Shown here: in pieces, positions 1-7,500 of the stretch | Position numbering within the stretch: position 1 is the first letter of the stretch | Layout of the letters: each line of letters starts with the position of its first letter | Source of the DNA: Vogesella margarita | Lineage (GTDB): Bacteria; Pseudomonadota; Gammaproteobacteria; Burkholderiales; Chromobacteriaceae | NCBI RefSeq assembly: GCF_028548475.1 | Contig: NZ_JAQQLE010000002.1 | Coordinates: 372,001 to 436,000, forward strand | Direction: 5' to 3' | Length of the DNA: 64,000 bases | Position numbers and translations under genes: made by a program | The notes under the pieces: generated by a model | Told to the model about the DNA's origin: nothing | Seen by the model: only the letters and a program-made list of their open reading frames with translations | Databases searched by the model: none

Positions 1-828
1 GCCGAGATCGGCGACGGCAACGGCGTCGCCTACACCGACCTGCGCCTGCACCCGGACGCGCGCCTGAGCGACGGCTTCAGCCGCTACGTGGTGATCGACC
101 GCGACATGGGACCGTCGCAGTCCGGCCGCATGCTGCAGCGCCTGTTTGAGATCGAGACCTACCGTCTGCTGGCGCTGCTGGCGTTGCCGGAGGCGAAGCG
201 GCAGGCGCCGGAGCTGAGCCGCCTCGGCACCCAGCTGCGCAGCGTCACCCAGCGAATGGCGGAGCAGAGCGACACCGACGCGCTGCTGTTGGACGAGCTG
301 ACCGATCTGGCGGCACAGGGCGAACAGCTGATTGCCGAGAGCCAGTACCGCTTCGCCGCCGCGCGCGCCTACTACAAGCTGGTGGAGCGGCGCATCACCG
401 AGCTGCGCGAGAGCCGGCTGTCCGGGCTGCAGCCGTTCCGCGAATTCATGGAGCGGCGGCTGGTGCCGGCGATGGAAACCTGCGACACCGCGGCCAAGCG
501 CCAGGAGCGGCTGATGGCACGGCTGCAGCGCAGCACCGCCTTGCTGCGCACGCGGGTGGAAGTGATGCACGAGGCGCAGAACCGCGCGCTCTTGGCGAGC
601 ATGAACAAGCGCGCCGCGCTGCAGCTGCGGCTGCAGGAGACGGTGGAAGGGCTGTCGGTCGGCGTGCTGACCTACTACGCGATCGGCCTGCTGTCCTATC
701 TGTTCAAGGCCGGCAAGGCGCTGGGCGCGCCGATCAATGCCGAGCTGGCCACCGGGCTGTCGGTGCCGCTGGTGGCGCTGGCGGTGTGGTGGGGCATGCG
801 GCGGCTGAAGCGCACCGTGCTGCATTGA
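1..828 (+). CDS. DUF3422 family membrane-anchored protein (5' end missing)
   Basis: The reading frame is open from the first base, so the gene starts upstream of the window and only the last 275 residues are seen. The stretch RMLQRLFEIETYR followed by a Leu/Ala-rich segment is typical of the DUF3422 family of uncharacterised membrane-anchored proteins. The middle is charged and helical. The end carries two hydrophobic segments (around VGVLTYYAIGLLSYLF and VPLVALAVWWG) before a basic tail, which fits a C-terminal membrane anchor. An internal GTG at 88 could be mistaken for a start, but similarity to the family begins upstream of it. Function is unknown. A strong hairpin terminator follows. Confidence 0.85.
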   Translation, partial: AEIGDGNGVAYTDLRLHPDARLSDGFSRYVVIDRDMGPSQSGRMLQRLFEIETYRLLALLALPEAKRQAPELSRLGTQLRSVTQRMAEQSDTDALLLDELTDLAAQGEQLIAESQYRFAAARAYYKLVERRITELRESRLSGLQPFREFMERRLVPAMETCDTAAKRQERLMARLQRSTALLRTRVEVMHEAQNRALLASMNKRAALQLRLQETVEGLSVGVLTYYAIGLLSYLFKAGKALGAPINAELATGLSVPLVALAVWWGMRRLKRTVLH

Positions 829-843
829 GTCACTCCAGGCCGC

Positions 844-856
844 AAGGTTGGCCGCA
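844..856 (+). repeat. Dispersed AAGGTTGGCCGCA element, first copy; family coordinates listed here
   Basis: Exact copies of the 13-bp word, hand counted, start at: plus orientation 844, 10394, 14303, 15596, 16371, 26490, 27535, 27942, 43094, 44991, 48712, 53270, 63363; minus orientation 1830, 6373, 10414, 12874, 27961, 30005, 34055, 35165, 40659, 48980, 59186. One-mismatch copies start at 2615, 5015, 19305, 31944, 32330, 38678, 44075, 53252, 55382, 58009 and 60385. Four palindromic double half-sites are listed separately. At this base composition well under one exact copy would be expected by chance. Copies occur in gaps and inside genes, in near-equal orientation. Function is unknown; see findings. 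Confidence 0.95.
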
Positions 857-860
857 ATGC

Positions 861-896
861 AAACCGGCCCGACAGCGTGTGCTGTCGGGCCGGTTT
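861..896. terminator. Bidirectional hairpin terminator
   Basis: A perfect 16-bp stem (AAACCGGCCCGACAGC and its complement) with a 4-base loop lies between the convergent DUF3422 and YfaZ-like genes. The A-run at one foot and the TTTGTTTAT at the other allow termination in both directions. Confidence 0.9.
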
Positions 897-916
897 GTTT
901 ATCGGGGGCGGGGCGA

Positions 917-1465
917 TCAGAACGCGACGCTGACCCCGGCGTAGGCACCGTCGGCGATGCTGCGGTCGCGCTGGCTGTCGTTGCGCTTGACCTCGAACAC
1001 GCGGTAGCCGGCCTCGACGCCGACCAGCTTCAGCGGGCTCCAGCGCAGGCCGACCATGCTGTCGCTCACCGATTTCACGCTGCCGCTGGCAGCCGACGAC
1101 GGCGCGTAGAAGCCCTGTGCGAACAGCTCGGTGCTGGCCGGCAGGTCGATGGTCAGGCGGCCGCCGACCATGGCGGCGCTGGCGTAGCCGTCCGACTCCA
1201 GGTAGGCGAGCTTGCCGCCCAGATCCAGGCGCATCAGCGCCGGCACCGGCAGGCCGAACATCACGCCGATGGCGCTGGCCTGTGGCTTGTCGCCCTGCGG
1301 CACGTCCTTGCGCGCCACGATGTGGTCGAGGCTGATGCCGGGGCCGAGGCCGGTCGGCATGCGGGTGAGGAAGTCGTAGTCGCTGCCGCGGGCGAGGGTG
1401 GTATCGCCGGCAACGGCGGACAGTGGCAGGCAGGCGGCCAGCGCCAGCAGGACGGGTTTCAGCAT
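917..1465 (-). CDS. YfaZ-like outer membrane protein
   Basis: A 182-residue exported protein. The start at MLKPVLLALAACLPLSAVAG gives a clean signal peptide and has GGAGA just upstream; an earlier in-frame start would add 16 polar residues in front of it. The mature part alternates hydrophobic and polar residues as in a small beta-barrel, and the chain ends in VAF, the terminal aromatic residue read by the outer-membrane assembly machinery. The overall pattern, including the ending YAGVSVAF, resembles the YfaZ family, whose role is unknown. It converges on the DUF3422 gene across a shared terminator. Confidence 0.7.
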   Translation of the reverse strand: MLKPVLLALAACLPLSAVAGDTTLARGSDYDFLTRMPTGLGPGISLDHIVARKDVPQGDKPQASAIGVMFGLPVPALMRLDLGGKLAYLESDGYASAAMVGGRLTIDLPASTELFAQGFYAPSSAASGSVKSVSDSMVGLRWSPLKLVGVEAGYRVFEVKRNDSQRDRSIADGAYAGVSVAF

Positions 1466-1493
1466 GATGTTCTCCGGAAAAAGGGGAGCGATG

Positions 1494-2126
1494 TTACGCC
1501 TGTCCGGCGCCACCTTCCAGCTCGGTGACGCGTTGCAGCAGGCTGGCGACGGTCTGCTCCAGCGCGCTGACGCGCTCGGCGAGGCTGTCGTCGCCGCTGG
1601 CGGGCGCGGTGGTGGCGGCGGGCTGTGTCATCGGATGCAGGGTATGCACCCAGCGCGCCTCGCGCTCGCCCGGCTGGCGTGCCAGCTTCAGCACCAGCGG
1701 CGGGTACTTGTCGGCCAGCGCATTCAGCGCGGTCTCCACCTCCTCGACACTGCCAAAGCTGTACAGGCGGCCGGCGCGGGTGCGCAGCTCGGCGGCAGTC
1801 TGCGCGCCGCGCAGCATCAGCAGCGCCAGTGCGGCCAACCTTGCACCGTCGATGTTCCACGCGTAGTTGAGGCGGTGCTCGTACTTGGCGACGCGGCTGC
1901 CGGCCGGCAGGCGCTCGTTGATCAGCTTGGCGGCAAGCAGGCTGTCCAGCGTGGCACTGAGATCGGCCTCGCTCAGCTGCATCACCGGCTCGCGGCTGGT
2001 CAGCTGGTTGCAGGCGGACAGCAGCGCGTTGAGGGTCAGCGGATAGCTGTCCGGGGTCAGCGCCTGTTTCTCGATCAGCGCGCCGAGGACGCGTACCGCG
2101 TGCGGCTCCAGTGTCAGGGTGTCCAT
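1494..2126 (-). CDS. YceH family protein (DUF480)
   Basis: A 210-residue soluble protein opening with LEPHAVRVLGALIEKQALTPDSYPL, the hallmark N-terminus of the YceH/DUF480 family, built from tandem winged-helix domains. A run ending LERVTELEGG-like heptads closes the protein and may form a short coiled coil. The start chosen has AAGGAGA seven bases upstream; a longer frame reaches 2258 but lacks family similarity. The family is conserved in proteobacteria, and its molecular role is not settled. It is divergent from the TlyA-like gene, with about 125 bases between. One exact copy of the dispersed 13-mer (1830-1842) lies inside it, encoding an ARLAA stretch. Confidence 0.85.
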   Translation of the reverse strand: MDTLTLEPHAVRVLGALIEKQALTPDSYPLTLNALLSACNQLTSREPVMQLSEADLSATLDSLLAAKLINERLPAGSRVAKYEHRLNYAWNIDGARLAALALLMLRGAQTAAELRTRAGRLYSFGSVEEVETALNALADKYPPLVLKLARQPGEREARWVHTLHPMTQPAATTAPASGDDSLAERVSALEQTVASLLQRVTELEGGAGQA

Positions 2127-2252
2127 TTTGTTCTCCTTTTGACGATGGCTGCGGCCATCATCGCATCTTATGGCGGCGCTGCGGCAGTCTTGACAGCCCG
2201 CGGCGCATTGCGCACCCTTGCCGCCCGATAGCCTGTTTGTGGAGTGCGCCTG

Positions 2253-3017
2253 ATGCAACGTGTTGATTTGTTACTGGTCGAGCTGGGCCTGGCGCCATCG
2301 CGCACCGCGGCGCAGGCGCTGATCGCCGCCGGGCGGGTCAGCGTCGACGAGGGCGGCCAGTTGCGCGACATCGGCAAGGCCAGCCAGAAACTGCCGGCCG
2401 ACAGCCGCTTCGTGATCGTGCCGGACGAGGCCGACCGCTACGTGTCGCGCGGCGGGCTGAAGATGGCCGGCGCGCTGGCGCAGGCCGGCTTGCGGATAGA
2501 CGGCTGGACGGCGCTGGATGTCGGACAGTCTACCGGCGGCTTTTCCGATTGCCTGCTGCAGGCCGGCGCGCGGCGGGTGGTGGGGGTCGACGTCGGCCAC
2601 GACCAGCTGGCGCCAAGGTTGGCCGCCGATCCGCGCATCGTCGCCTTCGAGGGCATCAACGCCCGCGCGCTGGACCACGCGGCGCTGCTGGCCGCCAACG
2701 ACGGTGCGCCGTTCGACCTGATGGTGTGCGACGTATCGTTCATCTCGCTGGCGCTGGTGTACCCGTCGGCGCTGCCGCTGATCCGGCCGGGCGGCTACCT
2801 GCTGAGCCTGGTCAAGCCGCAGTTCGAGGTTGGCCGCGAGGGGCTGGGCCATGGCGGCATCGTGCGCGACGCGCAGCTGTACGCCGGGGTGGAGCAGAAG
2901 ATCAGCGCGCTGGTGGCCGAGCTGGGCTTCCAGCGCCTGGACTGGTTCGACAGCCCGATCAAGGGCGGCGACGGCAACCGCGAGTTCTTCATCTTCGCGC
3001 AGCGCCATCCCGCCTGA
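2253..3017 (+). CDS. tlyA: TlyA family rRNA methyltransferase (S4 and FtsJ domains)
   Basis: A 254-residue protein with an N-terminal S4 RNA-binding domain (about residues 1-60, RVDLLLVELGLAPSRTAAQALI) and an FtsJ-like SAM methyltransferase domain. The SAM loop reads DVGQSTGGF, where the family usually has DVGASTGGF. VCDVSFISL, LVKPQFEVG and KGGDGNREFF supply the catalytic Lys/Asp/Lys/Glu positions. TlyA enzymes methylate 2'-OH of rRNA cytidines, and some are annotated as haemolysin A. ATG at 2253 is preferred over GTG at 2244 because GGAG at 2241-2244 is then correctly spaced. A near copy of the dispersed element (2615) encodes PRLAA using the codons AGG and TTG. Confidence 0.9.
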   Translation: MQRVDLLLVELGLAPSRTAAQALIAAGRVSVDEGGQLRDIGKASQKLPADSRFVIVPDEADRYVSRGGLKMAGALAQAGLRIDGWTALDVGQSTGGFSDCLLQAGARRVVGVDVGHDQLAPRLAADPRIVAFEGINARALDHAALLAANDGAPFDLMVCDVSFISLALVYPSALPLIRPGGYLLSLVKPQFEVGREGLGHGGIVRDAQLYAGVEQKISALVAELGFQRLDWFDSPIKGGDGNREFFIFAQRHPA

Positions 3018-3021
3018 GTGC

Positions 3022-3507
3022 TCAGCCTATGCTCGGCAACGGGTTGTCGTCGTCTTCCGGATTGCGCACCACCAGCAGCGGCAGCGTGGTCTTGCGCATG
3101 ATGTCCTCGGCGAAGCTACCCATCAGCAGGTGACGCCAGCCGCGGTGGCCGTGGGTGCCAATCACCAGCAGGTCGCTGGCGACCTGGGTGGCGCAGTCGA
3201 CCAGCGTCTGCGACATGCTGCTGCCGCCTTCCGGCGCTTCCAGCAGGAAGCAGTCAACCTGGCCCACGCCCATTTGTCGCGCGTAGTCGGCGGCCTCGTC
3301 GAGGATGGCCTGGCCGCGACCGCGTGCCTCCGCCAGCAGCGCGCCGCTGTCGAGCAGACCGACGCTCTCGATGGCGAAATCGTGCAGCGACACTACATGC
3401 ACCAGGGACAGGCGGGCCTTGCCGGCGGCGGCAAGACGAACCGCCTCGATCAGGGCCGGGCGGGCGTTATGGCTGCCGTCGAGGGCAACCGTCAGATGCT
3501 GGTACAT
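3022..3507 (-). CDS. Universal stress protein (UspA family)
   Basis: A 161-residue cytoplasmic protein starting MYQHLTVALDGSHNA, the usual opening of Usp domains. The ATP-binding signature is seen near the C-terminus as GTHGHRGWRHLLMGS, matching GxxGx9GS, so this is probably an ATP-binding Usp. The start has AAGGAGAAATGC upstream. It ends only four bases from the end of the TlyA-like gene on the other strand. Usp proteins help cells survive starvation and redox stress; the specific partner here is unknown. Confidence 0.92.
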   Translation of the reverse strand: MYQHLTVALDGSHNARPALIEAVRLAAAGKARLSLVHVVSLHDFAIESVGLLDSGALLAEARGRGQAILDEAADYARQMGVGQVDCFLLEAPEGGSSMSQTLVDCATQVASDLLVIGTHGHRGWRHLLMGSFAEDIMRKTTLPLLVVRNPEDDDNPLPSIG

Positions 3508-3703
3508 GCATTTCTCCTTTAGCGGTTGAGGGCGTTCCGGTTGTGGCGGCCATGCCGTCCACCTTGATGTATTTGGCATGAATGGTGCACCGGATGGCGG
3601 GCTGTAGCAAGGCTGTTCCTCATGCCATTTATAGGTGTTTTCACGGATAGGTTGGCCTGCGATTGCAGATTAGAATTATGTCATTATCAGAGGAGGATAT
3701 GCC

Positions 3704-4039
3704 GTGTTCGCCTGGTTCGCTGTCTCTGCATTATTGGTATTTGCTGCCCTGTACTGGTTGTTCTTCGTCAAGCCGGCGCAACAACGAGCCAGCGCCAAGG
3801 CCGCGGCCCGTGTCGACACGGCACGCCGGGCGGTACACGCGCAGACGCAGCCGCTGCAGCAGGATGTCCACCTCACCGGTCCTGCCTACGGTGCGCTGCT
3901 GCGCATGGCACACGGCGACCGGCAGAAGGTCGAATTCTGGATCATTGAGGTGCAACGCCAGATGCCCAGCCTGTCGCGCAGTGACGCCATCGAGTTGCTG
4001 GCCGAGCGCACCGCGGCGCCGATGGCCGCCACCGCCTAA
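3704..4039 (+). CDS. Small single-span membrane protein
   Basis: A 111-residue protein with one N-terminal hydrophobic helix (about residues 3-22, FAWFAVSALLVFAALYWLFF) followed by a basic, Ala/Gln/Arg-rich cytoplasmic part. GTG is the start because a textbook AGGAGG lies eight bases upstream at 3690-3695; the nearby ATG at 3699 is in another frame. The tail (PAYGALLRMAHGDRQKVEFWIIEVQRQ) is amphipathic. No family is recognised and function is unknown. It is a lone gene between divergent usp and a terminator. Confidence 0.75.
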   Translation: MFAWFAVSALLVFAALYWLFFVKPAQQRASAKAAARVDTARRAVHAQTQPLQQDVHLTGPAYGALLRMAHGDRQKVEFWIIEVQRQMPSLSRSDAIELLAERTAAPMAATA

Positions 4040-4061
4040 GCGCACTCCCGTCTTGCCCCGA

Positions 4062-4094
4062 ACAGGCCACGGCATTGCCGTGGCCTGTGCCGTT
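4062..4094 (+). terminator. Hairpin terminator after the small membrane protein
   Basis: The stem CAGGCCACGG / CCGTGGCCTG is followed by TGCCGTTTT. It lies between the convergent small membrane protein and the glutamine-synthetase-like gene. Confidence 0.75.
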
Positions 4095-4105
4095 TTGGAC
4101 CGGCT

Positions 4106-5458
4106 TCAGGCCAGTACCGACAGGTAGCGACGCTCCCACGGTGTGATCTCGCCGTGAAAATGCTGCAATTCCACTTCCTTCACCGCAGCGTAGGCCAGGC
4201 TGAACGCCTCGCCAAACAGGCGGCCGACGCTGTCGGCGCCCTGCATCGCCGCCAGCGCCGCGTCCAGCGTATTGGGCAGCAACTCGCAGTCGGCCTGCTT
4301 GAACACGTTGCCCTGCGCCGGCGCGCTAGGCTGCAGGCCGTCCTCGATGCCGAGCAGGCCGGCGCCGAGGCTGGCCGCCAGCGACAGGTAGGGGTTGGCG
4401 TCGCAGCCGGGCAGGCGGTTTTCCACCCGCCGCGCCTCCGGGCCGCCCTGCGGGATGCGCAGCCCGACCGAGCGGTTATCCAGCCCCCACGACACGTTGA
4501 CCGGTGCCGCCAGCCCCTTAACGAAGCGGCGGTAGGAGTTGGGGCTGGGGCAGAACAGCGGCATCAGCTTGGGCAGATGGGCCTGCAGACCAGCGATGAA
4601 GTGGTGGAACAGCGCGCTCTCGTTGCCGTGGCGGTCGCTGAACACGTTGTTGCCGTCGCGGTCGACCAGGCTCTGGTGCAGGTGCATCGAGCTACCGGGC
4701 TGGCCGGCCAGCGGTTTGGCCATGCACACCACGTTCAGGCCGTGGCGATTGCCGGTTTCCTTGAGCAGGGTCTTGAACAAAAAGGTCTGGTCGGCCAGTG
4801 CCAGCGCGTCGCCGTGCTTGAGATTGATCTCGAACTGGCTGGGGCCCATCTCGTGTACCCAGGTATCGGTGGCGATGCCAAGCTGTTCGCAACCGCGGTA
4901 GACGTCGTCGAAAAACGCCTCCAGATCGTTGAGGGTGGTAAAGCTGAACGAGTCGAAGCCGACCTCGCACCGGCCGCTGCGCAGTGCTGGCGCCTGGAAC
5001 GGTTGCGCCGGGTCAGGGTTGGCCGCAAAGATGTAGAACTCCAGCTCCGGTGCCACGATGGGCTGCAACCCGCGTGCGGCGTAGCCGGCCAGCACCCGCT
5101 TCAGCGCCGAGCGCGGCGCGAAGGGGGTCAGTTCGCCATCCAGATCGACACAGTCGCACAGCACCAGCGCGCGCGGCGTCGCGGCCCATGGCACCGGGCG
5201 CAGTGTGGCCAGGTCCGGGCGCAGCGTGGCGTCGGGGTCGTTTTCGCCGTAGAAGTGGTAGTCGGGGAATTCGCCGACGCAGCTCTGGATCGCCACCGCG
5301 CGCGCGATGCGCAGCGTCTGGCCGCCGATGAAGGCCTCACGCGGCAGCGTCTTGCCACGGGCAAAACCGCTGACATCGGCAAAACACAGTTCCACATCAC
5401 GACAGCCGCGCTCGCGCAGCCACTGGCTCTGTTCGGTATTGGGGACGACGGGGTACAT
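4106..5458 (-). CDS. Glutamine synthetase family ligase, probably gamma-glutamylpolyamine synthetase
   Basis: A 450-residue ATP-dependent ligase of the glutamine synthetase fold. Visible signatures in order are an N-terminal beta-grasp region (ELCFADVSGFARGKTLPREAF), ELEFYIF with the first metal-binding glutamates, HEMGPSQFEINLKHGDAL, and the ATP-binding region KPLAGQPGSSMHLHQSL. The moderate length and these motifs fit the PuuA/SpuB group, which join glutamate to putrescine or related amines, better than housekeeping GlnA. No polyamine catabolic genes are adjacent, so the substrate is uncertain. The start at 5458 gives the usual family N-terminus with a GGAG upstream. A one-mismatch copy of the dispersed word lies at 5015-5027. 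Confidence 0.85.
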   Translation of the reverse strand: MYPVVPNTEQSQWLRERGCRDVELCFADVSGFARGKTLPREAFIGGQTLRIARAVAIQSCVGEFPDYHFYGENDPDATLRPDLATLRPVPWAATPRALVLCDCVDLDGELTPFAPRSALKRVLAGYAARGLQPIVAPELEFYIFAANPDPAQPFQAPALRSGRCEVGFDSFSFTTLNDLEAFFDDVYRGCEQLGIATDTWVHEMGPSQFEINLKHGDALALADQTFLFKTLLKETGNRHGLNVVCMAKPLAGQPGSSMHLHQSLVDRDGNNVFSDRHGNESALFHHFIAGLQAHLPKLMPLFCPSPNSYRRFVKGLAAPVNVSWGLDNRSVGLRIPQGGPEARRVENRLPGCDANPYLSLAASLGAGLLGIEDGLQPSAPAQGNVFKQADCELLPNTLDAALAAMQGADSVGRLFGEAFSLAYAAVKEVELQHFHGEITPWERRYLSVLA

Positions 5459-5812
5459 GCACGACTCCTGAACGGGATGGCGGGGCGCAAGCGCGGTGCC
5501 AACGGGCCAGACGATTATGCCTGTGCGGTAATGCGGGGCAAGCATTTCGTTCCGCATGGCGGGACTGTATTTCAAAAAATTGAAATACCCCACCATCGGC
5601 CGCCAAAAGCGGAATTTATCCTGTGAAGTTGTCCACAGCGCCTTGCTTTCACTGTAGCAGCACGCCGGCTGTGCTCCGCAGCTGGCGGCCGCCGCGACGC
5701 AGGGGCAAGTGCTTGGCGGCAAAGCGCTTCCCGACGAGTGGCGGGCGCCCGATGAGCCGGTTTCGTGCCGGCGGCGACCAGCCGGTGCGGCAGGCGCGGT
5801 CTTGTGCACAAG

Positions 5813-5821
5813 TTATCCACA
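5813..5821 (+). promoter_or_regulatory. Perfect DnaA box
   Basis: TTATCCACA matches the consensus DnaA-binding 9-mer. A second, near-consensus box TTGTCCACA is at 5629-5637, 184 bases away, in the same gap. No AT-rich unwinding element or origin genes (dnaA, dnaN) are nearby, so a regulatory or titration site is more likely than an origin. Confidence 0.5.
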
Positions 5822-5861
5822 GCAGGCTGTGGGTGAGTCGCGCTGCCGGCCGTGGTGGTGA

Positions 5862-5894
5862 ACAAGGAACGGCGGACAAGGAACGGCGGACAAG
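5862..5894 (+). repeat. 14-bp tandem duplication
   Basis: ACAAGGAACGGCGG occurs twice in direct succession (5862-5875, 5876-5889), followed by the first five bases of a third unit. It lies downstream of the proA stop and is probably a recent slippage duplication. Confidence 0.85.
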
Positions 5895-5897
5895 ACA

Positions 5898-5929
5898 ATG
5901 CGCCGCGGGCAGGACTGCCGGCGGCGCAT
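5898..5929 (-). terminator. Probable proA terminator
   Basis: The inverted repeat ATGCGCCGC / GCGGCGCAT has an inner GGCA/TGCC extension and lies just past the leftward proA stop. On the minus strand it is followed by a T-containing TTGTCTTGTCC, so it is only moderately terminator-like. Confidence 0.55.
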
Positions 5930-5952
5930 CGGAGGGTGAAACTGGTGCGGTC

Positions 5953-7212
5953 TTACTGGCGGATCTGGCCGTCGCCGAGCACGATCCACTTCTGGCTGGT
6001 GAGGCCGTGCAAGCCGACCGGGCCGCGGGCGTGGATCTTGTCGGTGGAGATGCCGATCTCGGCGCCGAGGCCGTACTCGAAGCCATCGGCAAAGCGGGTG
6101 CTGGCGTTGACCATCACGCTGGCGGAATCCACCTCGCGCAGGAAGCGGCGCGCGCGGCCGTAGTCATCGGTGACGATGGCGTCGGTGTGGTGGCTGCCGT
6201 AGTGGTTGATGTGCTCGATGGCGTCGTCGATGCCGCCGACCACCTTGATTGCCAGCACCGGTGCCAGGTACTCGGTTTCCCAGTCGGCCTCGGTCGCCGC
6301 GATCACCTTGTCGCCGAGGATGCCCTGGGTGCGCTCGCAGCCGCGCAGCTCGACGCCTTTTTCCCAGTACGCTGCGGCCAACCTTGGCAGGATGAACTCG
6401 GCAAACGCGGTGTGCACCAGCAGCGTTTCCATGGTGTTGCAGGTGCCGTAGCGGTGGGTCTTGGCGTTCAGCGCGATGTTGAAGGCTTTTTCCGGGTTGG
6501 CGGTGTCGTCGATGTAGACGTGGCAGTTGCCGTCCAGGTGCTTGATCACCGGCACGCGCGCCTCGCGGCTGATGCGCTCGATCAGGCCCTTGCCGCCGCG
6601 CGGCACGATCACGTCGACGAACTCGCTCATGGTGATCAGCTCGCCCACCGCGGCGCGGTCGGTGGTTTCCAGCACCTGCACCGCATGCAGCGGCAGGTCT
6701 GCCACGCGCAGGCCCTCGTGCACGCAGGCGGCGATCGCCTGGTTGCTGTGGAAGGCTTCGGAGCCGCCGCGCAGGATCACCGCGTTGCCGGATTTCAGGC
6801 ACAGGCCGGCGGCGTCGGCGGTCACGTTCGGCCGCGCCTCGTAGATGATGCCGACCACGCCCAGCGGCACGCGCATCTTGCCCAGCTGGATGCCGGACGG
6901 ACGGTAGGTGAAGTCGTCCATCTCGCCGACCGGGTCCGGCAGTGCGGCGATCTGGCGCAGGCCCTCGGCCATGCCGCGCACGGTTTTTTCAGACAGCGTC
7001 AGGCGGTCGATCAGCGCTTCTTCCAGTCCGTTCTGGCGCGCGTTTTCCAGATCCACCATGTTGGCCGCAACCAGCCGTTCCAGATCGCGCTCGATGGCGT
7101 CGGCGATGGCCAGCAGTGCCTTGTTCTTCTGGTTGGTGTCGGCGCGGGCGACGGCGCGGCTGGCCTTGCGCGCGGCCTGGCCGACGACGTTCATGTAGTG
7201 TTTGATGTCCAT
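5953..7212 (-). CDS. proA: Gamma-glutamyl phosphate reductase
   Basis: A 419-residue NADPH-dependent aldehyde dehydrogenase-fold enzyme that reduces gamma-glutamyl phosphate to glutamate semialdehyde, the second step of proline synthesis. The N-terminus ([19 protein letters not shown]) and the active-site cysteine near residue 256 in [13 protein letters not shown] are typical. [28 protein letters not shown] closes the domain as in ProA. The length equals the family norm. The start at [10 protein letters not shown] is preferred; longer upstream frames have no family similarity. proB is not adjacent. An exact copy of the dispersed 13-mer (6373-6385) encodes PRLAA. Confidence 0.97.
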   Translation of the reverse strand: MDIKHYMNVVGQAARKASRAVARADTNQKNKALLAIADAIERDLERLVAANMVDLENARQNGLEEALIDRLTLSEKTVRGMAEGLRQIAALPDPVGEMDDFTYRPSGIQLGKMRVPLGVVGIIYEARPNVTADAAGLCLKSGNAVILRGGSEAFHSNQAIAACVHEGLRVADLPLHAVQVLETTDRAAVGELITMSEFVDVIVPRGGKGLIERISREARVPVIKHLDGNCHVYIDDTANPEKAFNIALNAKTHRYGTCNTMETLLVHTAFAEFILPRLAAAYWEKGVELRGCERTQGILGDKVIAATEADWETEYLAPVLAIKVVGGIDDAIEHINHYGSHHTDAIVTDDYGRARRFLREVDSASVMVNASTRFADGFEYGLGAEIGISTDKIHARGPVGLHGLTSQKWIVLGDGQIRQ

Positions 7213-7397
7213 GGCTTTGTCCTGTCCTGCGGGCGTTTTCCTAGCGTTACAGCGTAACGCATCTGCCCCGCTTTCGGCCAGTGTCGCGCACAGCCAAGCG
7301 CCGCCGCGGCGAGCGGGTGCCGGAGCGGGAAGCGGCGCCGGCTCGGCATTTCCGCAACGTCCCGTTTCGCGGCCACCGCCGGCAGCGGGCGCGCGCA

Positions 7398-7454
7398 TTG
7401 ACCTTGTCCGGTAAAGGGCTTAATTTGTCTGACAAGCAACCGCTTGGTTGCTTG
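7398..7454 (+). promoter_or_regulatory. prpE promoter with inverted-repeat operator candidate
   Basis: TTGACC (7398-7403), a 17-base spacer and TAATTT (7421-7426) form a sigma-70-like promoter. Immediately downstream is a 9-bp inverted repeat with a 4-base loop, CAAGCAACC-gctt-GGTTGCTTG (7433-7454), placed where a repressor would cover the start point. It is 47 bases before the prpE start codon. The regulator is not identified. Confidence 0.55.
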
Positions 7455-7500
7455 ACGCCAGACCGCGCGCCAGACGCGGCAGACACAAGAGAGACCCGAC

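Larger units (their letters stand above)
5459..5952. other. 494-base gap with DnaA-box-like sites and a short tandem repeat
   Basis: No convincing gene is seen here. The gap holds a perfect DnaA box TTATCCACA at 5813-5821, a near box TTGTCCACA at 5629-5637, and a 14-bp tandem duplication ACAAGGAACGGCGG at 5862-5875 and 5876-5889. Both flanking genes run leftward, so the right part should contain the end of the proA transcript and the left part the promoter of the glutamine-synthetase-like gene. Confidence 0.6.

Noticed and set aside
5629..5821. Two DnaA boxes as a possible replication origin
   Set aside because: Only two boxes, no AT-rich unwinding element and no dnaA, dnaN or gidA nearby; kept only as a regulatory-site candidate.
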